NCBI GenBank assembly: GCA_937941745.1
Contig: CALDGV010000189.1
Span: 1-9,289 of the forward strand
Origin: an uncultured Prosthecobacter sp.
GTDB lineage: Bacteria; Verrucomicrobiota; Verrucomicrobiia; Verrucomicrobiales; Verrucomicrobiaceae
Direction: 5' to 3'
Length of the DNA stretch: 9,289 bases
Shown: in pieces, positions 1 through 9,000 of the stretch
How positions within the stretch are numbered: the first letter of the stretch is position 1
Layout of the letters: each line of letters begins with the position of its first letter
Notes under the pieces: model-generated
What the model saw: only the letters and a program-made list of their open reading frames with translations
Told to the model about the DNA's origin: nothing
Database searches by the model: none
Translations under genes and position numbers: made by a program

Positions 1-2
1 CG

Positions 3-3000
3 GGCCTGACGATTGGTGCTGGTGGCCGTGTTACCTTGAATCCAGGTTCCTCATTGCCCGCCGGCCTCAATCTGGCTCTCAACGGCACTGGCTCGTTCCT
101 TCAGCTGAACAATGGTTCATCCAACAGCATCAACACGTTCACAGCTGCGCTTAATAGCCAGCTCGCGATGGCGGCAGGTGCTGCTGACACGACTCTCACC
201 TTCAACGACAGCCTGTCCCAGACTTTGGAAGGAGTCATTGCCATGGCAGGCATTGATGGGGCTGGTCGCGGTAATCTGGTCAAGGCGGGCTCTGCCGCAT
301 GGATCCTGGCGGGTGGCAATGCCTACAATGGTTCGACGACGGTCAACGCAGGCTCAATCAGCATCTCTCCTTCAGCGCTGATGGAAGTCCTGCCTGATAA
401 CACGGCGCTGTCTCTGGCCAACGTTTCTGGCGTCAGCTTCAATTTGAATGGACGCAACGAGCAGATTGGGTCCCTGGCTGGTGGCGGTGCCCTGGGTGGC
501 AATGTCAACCTGGGAAGCGGCATTCTGACGCTGGGTGGTAACAATCAGAGCACCAGTTATGCAGGTGTGATCAGCGGCACAGGATCTTTGGTGAAGATCG
601 GCAACGGCATTCTGGCGCTTTCAGGTGCCAACACCTTCACGGGTGGCGTGTCGGTCAGCCGTGGCGAGCTTGAACTCGCTGCAGCAGGAGGTGCTCTCAA
701 TAGCGATTCAACCCTGACCTTGGGGGGCGCAGGTGCCAGGCTGACGGTGACAAATTCACAAACCCTTGGAAGGATTTCATCCCTCGCAAACAGCACCATC
801 GCCATCGCTGAAGGCCAGACTCTGACAACCAATCACAGCATCGCTGGTGGGATCATCCGCCAAGGCGCTGTCAATACCTCCAACCGCGAGATGACCATCG
901 CATCTGGAACCGCAGGGCTTTTCCCGGGCATGCTGGTGCAAGCCACGGACGGTGGAGAGGAGGTTCCGTTCGGGACGGTGATCAGCGCGATTCTGGATGG
1001 AACTCGTGTCCAATTGAGCGCCACTCCAGACGCTGCCGCCAACAAGAACTATGTGTTTCATGGCGAGAAGCGCGTGGTCAATGTGGATAGTGACACCCCG
1101 GTGATTCTACTGCCCAATGGCACCCAGGGATTGGTTCCAGGCATGAGGGTTGTCGCTTCAGATGGCAACCCCGACATCACCCCAGGGACTTACATCGTTC
1201 AGATTCTGAGCCATAACCAAGTTCTCCTCAGTGCCAGACCCAGCAGCAACGTGCAGAAAGACTTCACCTTTACAGGCAATGACCAGCAACTGGCGTCGTT
1301 TACTGGAGGAGGCAACTGGGTCAAAAATGGCCTTGGAACCGTCACGCTGGGCGGCAAGAGTGACTTGGCAGGCAGCATGACGATCAATGCGGGCACGGTC
1401 ATCGCTGGCGGCTTCAGTGCCGGAGGCAAGTATGTCGTTCAAGATACCATCGGTAATGCAACGCCTGTCATCATGGGCAATGCGACTCTGAATCTTGCGG
1501 GCAGCAATTTGAATCTGGCTCCCTTTGAGCGGATTGGCAGCCTCTCAGGCAGCAATCCTTTGAGCTTGGTCAACCTTACCAATTCCACCAGCAACGGTGT
1601 TCTGGCGGTGGGGGGTGACAACAGTGATACAACCTACCTGGGCCGCATCCGTGGCACGGCAGGGGCTATTCTTGTCAAGGAAGGCAGTGGAATCATGAAC
1701 TGGACGAATAACGATCCTTCCGTTTTTGACGGCACGGTAGCCGTGATGGGTGGAGAGTTGAGGGTTGGCGGCACTCAGGGCCTTTCGTCCACCTCGGTCC
1801 TCAATATTTCGAATGGCACGGGCTCGAAGCTCACGCTGAACACGACGGATAGTGGTGGCGAGACTGTTGCATTTATTGCTGGTGGCGGTCGTGGAGCTAC
1901 GCGTGCCTACTCCAACGGCGTGGCAGGTTCGCTTGCTGGCGGTGTCCTGGGTGGGGCGGGTGGTGAAATTGAAATTGGCACCTCTCGCCTTGCGATCACG
2001 GGCAACACGACAGGCCTCTTCCTGTTTGGTGGCAACCTGACAGGCACGGGCAACCTGGACAAGCAAGGTAACAACACTCTGGAGATCCGGGGAACCAACA
2101 CTTATGCCGGGCGCACCATTGTTCGTTCAACAGTGAACAATACCACCAGCGCCCTTCGCATCGGGGCTTTTGGCACTTCTTCAGGCGTGGGCGGACCTGC
2201 GTCCGGTGGTTATGGCAGTCTTCCTTCGACCACCGCTCTGGAACTGGTGGCAGGTACTGCGGGGCTGATCGGAGCCAATTCGTTCTTTGATCTTGCAGGT
2301 TCCACACAGACCGTTGCTTCGCTTTCGACCCGTGAATTGGGAGGAACCAGGGTGTTTGCCTTCAACGGTGGCACCATCAACATTAACAACGCTGCAGGTG
2401 CGATCGCCAACGATGCCTTTGGAGGCATCTTTGACGGCTTGGGCACGATCAATGTCAACGGCACTCACACCTCCGGCTGGTCCATTTCGGCGGATGTCGC
2501 CAGCAACACCTTCAACAGCAATCTCAATCACCGTGGCAGTCTGAACATCAACTCGGGCAGGGTCATACTGACCGGCACGGATGGAAGCATCGGCAACACG
2601 GTCCACGTGAACCTGAATTCTGCTTCATCGACACTTCAGGTGGACCGGTCGGATACCATTGGCTCCCTGACGGGATCGGGAGTCCTTACGATCGGTTCTA
2701 CACGTGCACTGATCCTGACTTCGGCCCCGCGTGAGCCCATCACTTCGGCCATCTGGTCGGGTTCCTCTTCGGGAGCTGGCGAATTGGTTCTTTCTGAGCG
2801 TGCTGCCCTTCACGTGAACTCCAACCAAGGATACACCGGACTCACCACGCTCTCCGGAGCTTCGATGCTGATCGCGGATTACACCTCTGCCAACAACATC
2901 ATTCCTGGCGCTCTGCGTCTCGCCGGAGGCAGCATTTATCTGAAGGGACCCGCTGCGGGAACGACGGTTGAATCAGTCACATCCACCCAGCTTGGAGCAG

Positions 3001-6000
3001 GCTTGAACAGCATCTCGGCGCTTAGCGGCATGGGTGGCAACATCAATCTGGGATACATCCGTCGTGGGCCTCAGGCTGGAGTCAACGAATCGGGCAGTGT
3101 CCTTGAGATTCGCGGAACCTCGGCCAGCACGACCTCACCGAATGATCCGATGGGCATTGGAATCATTGGTGGCCATGTCACCTATGGCGTGGGCGCTGAC
3201 ATTCTTACCTGGGCGGTTGGGAGTTCCACGGGGCTGCCCGGCTCTCCTGAACTGATCACTCCTCTGCAGAGTGCTTCATACTTCCCAGTGGATGCGACAA
3301 ATGCACCAGTGATCGGTGGCAACTCTGATGTGCTGGGTGACTTTAATTTCAGTGCCAACACTGCTTCGTTGCGCTTCAACACGGCTCCCGCGCTGCCCGG
3401 TGAGCTTGTTGTGACCCTGACCGGCATCGGTGGTGATGTTCGTTCGGTTGAGTCGGGCGGTATCCTCGTCACCAAAAACGTCGGTCAACACAACATCCTC
3501 TTCACGGGTGATCCTTCCCTGACAGGAGGAGATGGTGAAGTCGTGGCGAATGAGCTGATTGTTCACCAGCACAACACCCGCGGCAGCGTCATTTTCGAGA
3601 GCACGATCGTCAATAACTCGGCATCTCCCTTCGTGACCGACTTGAGCTTCACCAAGACTGGTACCGGGAAAGTCATTCTTGCTTCTGACAACACCTACAC
3701 GGGCCGCACCAACATCCTCGACGGGGTGCTCCAGCTCGGCTCCAGTGAATTCAACAAATCCACGGGAAGCCTCGGGGGCTCGTTTGAGATCATCAACAAT
3801 GGGTGGCTGAGCCTGAACCACACAACTGGAGCTGTGCCCTACAACTATCCGGACATTAAAGGAACAGGTGGAGTCAGGGTTAGCAGCCAGACGACACAGG
3901 TGCTGAACGGGGCAAACAGCACTTATCTGGGAGGCACTTACATTGTCTCTGGCACGGTCCAGGTGACGAGCGCCACTGCAACCGGTGGCTCTGGGCTGGG
4001 ATCTACCGCCGGACTGACCTCCATTGCTCCGTCAGGTCGTCTGGAAGTTGGCAACGTCGGGCTCCGGCTTGCGGAAACCCTGTATGTCCGGGGTGGAACG
4101 ATCGCCGCTCTTTCCAGTGGAGCCATCTTGCAGGGGCAGGTTCTCGTCGGCGAAAACAGCACCATCAATTCAGCTGCCCTGGGTAGCGCTTCCCTTGCTT
4201 TCCTGGCTCCCGTCATCACCCGTCCTGGGGTCTCTATTAGCACCAGTGGTGCAGGCAATACCGTTTTCAGCACCAACAACAGCGTTCTCAATGGGCTTAC
4301 GGTTGCCAGCCCCGTCTTTGTTGGAGGTGGACCCCTCGCCGGTGGAGCTCCCGGTGCCCTCGGAGACGGCAACATTGTGAACAACAGCTCCATCACGCTC
4401 AACTTGAGCGATGGCCATTTTGGTTTTGCTCCCAACATCTCCGGAACGGGCAGCCTGACCCACTACCGCAACACGGTGCACATCACGGGAAACAACACTT
4501 ATTCCGGCCCTACGACCATCGGTGGAAATCAGAATTCCTTCAACGTCAATGCTGACATGCGTGTTGGGGCCGACACGTACACCGGCAGGCTTGGAACAGG
4601 GCCGATCACGCTTCAATCGTCCACCGGCGGCCAGTCCACGCTGCGCTTCCAAACTCTCCGCAACCAGACTCTGAACAATTCCATCACGCTCAACCCATGG
4701 ACGGACGGTGGCGCGGGGGCTCGTAACGCGGTTTTGGTTCGTCACAGCCTGGGCGCTCTCAACATCAGCGGCACACTCACGGCTGGGGATCACGCACAGC
4801 CTGGCATGTCTCCCTTCACTCAGAGGGCCGTGCTTCAAAATGATCCTGGTAACAAGCTGACCGTCTCGGGTGCCATCATCAATGGCGATGGCAACCGTCT
4901 GAACTTCGTTCCTGTAAGCAACACCATCATCGAGTTTGCAGGCAGCGCCAGTAACACGCTCTGGGGCCGGTTCTCCGGAAACAACACGGACAACACGACC
5001 AGCAATTACATCTTCAATAACAGCGGCACGACGACCCTGAAGGGCTTCAATAGCTTTGCCAACACGGGCGGAACCAACCGTCTCAACCAAGTGTACATTC
5101 AGCGTGGAAACGTGGTGGTGGATCACACGTATCTGTCTGATCCGGACGTTTCCAACGTCACTCAGGTTCCCAACGGTATCAACGATGACGCAGACCTGTA
5201 TCTGCTTCGTGGTGCTGGTTTGCGGTTCAATCAGACCGAAACCGTCGGAGCTTTGTTCACTCAGAAAGGTTCCACAATTACTGTGCCGACCGGGGTGCAG
5301 TTGATCATTGATGACAATACCAACCAAGTGATCAACGGCAGCATCACTGGCGATGGTCTGATCAACTTCAACTCCACCGGCGGTGCCGCTTGGTACAAGC
5401 TTTCCGATACCAACAGCTACACAAACAGTGCAGTGATTGGCAGCACCACTCAAATTGTGACGGTTCGCGCTTCAGAGCTTTCGACTCTCGCGGGCTCAAA
5501 CAGCAGTCTTGGCCGTGCACAAACCATTGATCTGGGCCTGCAGACACTCCTTGGCAACGCACCTCAGGAGGCCCGGCTTGAATTCGTCAGCACCAACCGT
5601 TCACAGCCAATGCACACGGTCACCCGCGACATCAACCTCTCAGGTGGTGGGGCCGGCAGGGTCATCAACGTCGGATTGCCAGTGCCTGGAGTGCAGACTT
5701 CCATTCGACTGACCAACGTGGGTGGCATCGAACTGGGGATGGAAATTTTTGGCACCAACATCGCCCCAGGCACGACCATTACGGGGATTGATTCCCTGAC
5801 CAATGACATCACACTCTCGCAGGCCACACTTGGTGGAATTCCCAGCGGCAATCCCCTGGTGTTCGAGGATGTCAGCCAGTCGGCCACGGTTCGCATTGGG
5901 TCGAATGGCATCGTTCCGCTAGCTTTAAACGGTTCGATCACCAACGGGGACGTGACTGGTTCCGATCAAGGCAGAATTCGTCTCGGTTCGAAAACGCTCA

Positions 6001-9000
6001 TACTTCACGGCCAGAACACCAGCGCCAACATCATCAATGGCGTCATTGATGAGGGCTTCGGCGAGATCTCCCTGATCGTGAACCCCAACGTGACGAACAA
6101 CGACCAGTATGGCACGAGCTACTGGATGCTGAAAAATACGGCCAATAATTTCACCGGCCGCATGACGGTGAACCTGGGCACCTTGGAGTTTTTCGGCAAC
6201 TTGGGAACAGGGCAGGAGACTACAGGGATCATGGGTGCCCTGGATGGCTTCCTCAAAGGCTTCGTGATCAATGATGGAGGCAGCGGCTACACCACGGCTC
6301 CAGCGGTGCAAATTACGGGCGGCGGCGGCACTGGAGCGACCGCTGAAGCAGTGATCAACAATGGAGTGGTCGTCGGTGTCCGTATCTTGAATGCAGGCAC
6401 AGGCTACACCAGCGCCCCAACGATTTCCTTTGTGGGTGGTGGCGGCACCGGGGCCTCCGTAGCTGCCTTGATCAACGCCCGTGTCATTGATCTTGGCACC
6501 CAGGGCACGGATGGACGTCGCTACAACCTTGATGGTGGTGGAGACAACCTCGGAGGCATTGGAACACGCGGTTCTGTGGTTTTCAATGATGCCGGAGCAG
6601 GCACACTCACGCTCGGCGCAAACGTCACGTTCAACCGCAGCTACACGGGCGGCAATGGTGAAGGCGGCATCATCAACAACGGCAACAAGACTCTGGTGAT
6701 CAACGGTGATCTGACTTCCAGAGGCTACAACGCCGCAGGAGCCTTGGTTACCGATGTGGGCATTGGCAACACCCATACCTGGGTTCTGGGAGGAACCAAT
6801 ACAGGCGACAACATCATCAATGGTGTGATTCGCAATGCTGAAACAGGTGGCGGGGTTGCCGGTATCACCAAGGAAGGCCCTGGCAAATGGATCCTCAACA
6901 ATACAACCAACACCATGACCGGCACCGTGACGGTAGCACGTGGCTGGCTGGAATTTGCTGGGACATCCTCGATTAGTGATGATGCTCTGGTCAATGTCAC
7001 GAATGCTGGCTCCGATGGCAGTGCCCTGGGATCTGCGGTTCTGCGGATTCGTGGCAGTGAAACGATTGGTGGCCTCGCTGGCAGCATTGGAACCAGCGTC
7101 ATCCTGGATTCGGGGGTGCTTACGGTTCGAAACGCCAACCAGACCTATCAGGGTGTCATCAGCGGTGGAGCGGGCTTTACCCGGACCAACAATGACGCCA
7201 ACGCCCGTGTATCCACTTTGACAGGTCTGAATACTTACCAAGGTCCTACCAGCATCCTGGCCAACCCGGCGACCACCGCTCAGGGAAACCGGATTGACGT
7301 CACGACGCTTGCTGATGGTGGTCAGCCTAGCAGTATTGGAGCTTCCAGTTCCGATGCCTCGAACTTGGTCATCAATACCATCAGCGCCAACGGCGGCCTG
7401 CGTTTCATTGGCCTCACCAGCAACAGCACGGACCGTCTGATGACTTTGGGAGCGAGTTCTGCTGCCACCACGACTGCTGCGCCAGCCGCGATCTGGGCGG
7501 ATGGTGTCGTTCAGGGCGGAGTGGTTCCCACTGTCAGCTTTACAGGAACAGGGCCGGTGGCTTTCACCAGTTCGAATGCCAACTCAACCCTGATGCTGCG
7601 TGGGCAGAACCTCGGCAACAACACTTTCAACCCTCAAATCACGAACAATGGCACGGGCACGGTTAACGTGACCAAGGTCGAGCAGGGCAACTGGGTGCTT
7701 GGTGGCAACAACAGCTTCACCGGTGCGGTCAACATCCTGGCCGGTGTTGGCAGCAGCAGCACGTCTGCCACGACTGGCGGGGCCTTGATTGTGACCCATG
7801 ACAATGCCCTTGGAACCTCTGCAGGTGGTGTGACTATTGGTCTGTTCCCTGGATCGGCCAATGCTGGGGGTGGCGCCGGCACTGGTCTCATGCTTCGCGG
7901 TGGACGCACCATCGTCGGCGAGACGCTGACCAATACCATTACTCAAGGAACACTGAGGGCTGAAGACGGAGTCAATTCCTGGACTGGTGGTATCGTGCTT
8001 GGCGGAACGAATGCGCAATTCCGGATAGCAGCTTCATCCGGCGCTTCTCTCGACATCAGTGGCATCATCAGCGGAACTACAGGTTCGGAGAGCCTCTACC
8101 TCGCTGACATGGGTACCAAGATCTTGAGCGGAAACACCAACACCTACAGCGGCATCACGGCTGTAGTCGGCGGGACAGTCAGGCTTGATTTTGCGACCAA
8201 TAACAACAGCAAGCTGCCCGATGCCGGAGCCCTGCAGCTTGGCTGGCGTGATAGCGGTGTGGTGCTGCTCGTCGGCGCAGATGCGGATGTGCCGTCACTC
8301 AACTACCTGGCCGGCATGTCCGGAGGGGTTGTTGAATTGAGCGGTGGCAGCCACGTTGAAGTGGTTGGCTCTACGGTGATCAACCCGGGTGCCAATTATG
8401 TCACCCGCCCTTCTGGAACATCCACGCTTCGAATGAATGCTCTGACTCGAGCCGCAGGCGGCACGGTGGACTTTGCCGCTGCATCCATTGCCAATACTGA
8501 TACCAACAACGTAAGCGGCATCCTGGGTGGCTGGGCCACGCTGGCCAGAAGTGGCTGGGCTGCCAGTGTCGCTTCCGGCGCCGCAGACACCAACATTACG
8601 GCTCTGGCCACCTACAACAACGACACTTATGCGGCTGCCAACAATGTGGATGTCATCGCATTCACCACGATTGGAGCCGCAAGTGTCGCCAACACGTTGC
8701 GCTTCAATCAGGCCGCTGGAGGCACCCTGAACATCAATGCCCAGTTGAGCATGGTCTCCGGAGGTCTTCTGATGACCCCTGCTTCAGGCAATGTGATCCT
8801 GAACGGCACTGGTTCGATCCGCAACAATGCGAATACGGCGGGTTTGGAGGCGCTGATCATCCACCAGCACAGCGCGAACGGTCTGCAGATCAATGTTCCC
8901 ATCGTCAACAACACCAATGCTCAGGGCATCACCAAAGTGGGCAACGGCAAGGTGTTCCTGAACAGCGCCACCAACAGCTTCACGGGAACGGTGAACCTCC

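Noticed and set aside
36..38. TTG at 36 as the true start codon of the gene
   Set aside because: The frame is open upstream to the window edge and reads as the same protein, there is no Shine-Dalgarno sequence before it, and no signal peptide follows.
112..381. Small + strand ORF in another frame
   Set aside because: It overlaps the repeat gene fully, has no ribosome binding site, and its translation is unlike a structured protein.
1545..2066. Antisense ORF of 173 codons
   Set aside because: Shadow frame with irregular Arg/Thr/Ala-rich composition and no recognisable family.
5160..5220. Calcium-binding or dockerin-like motif in the acidic segment NGINDDADLYLL
   Set aside because: The spacing of acidic residues does not match an EF-hand, dockerin or RTX nonapeptide pattern, and there is no repeat of it.
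4170..5453. Antisense ORF of 427 codons
   Set aside because: It lies wholly opposite the repeat gene. Its translation shows no recognisable domain and has the composition expected from reading Gly/Asn/Thr codons backwards; long antisense frames are expected here by chance.
6261..6479. CRISPR-like or microsatellite DNA repeat
   Set aside because: The repetition is at protein level in one reading frame. The DNA copies differ at many positions and there is no repeat-spacer layout.
5925..7241. Antisense ORF of 438 codons
   Set aside because: Same reasoning: it is a shadow of the repeat gene, with no motif, ribosome binding site or context to support expression.
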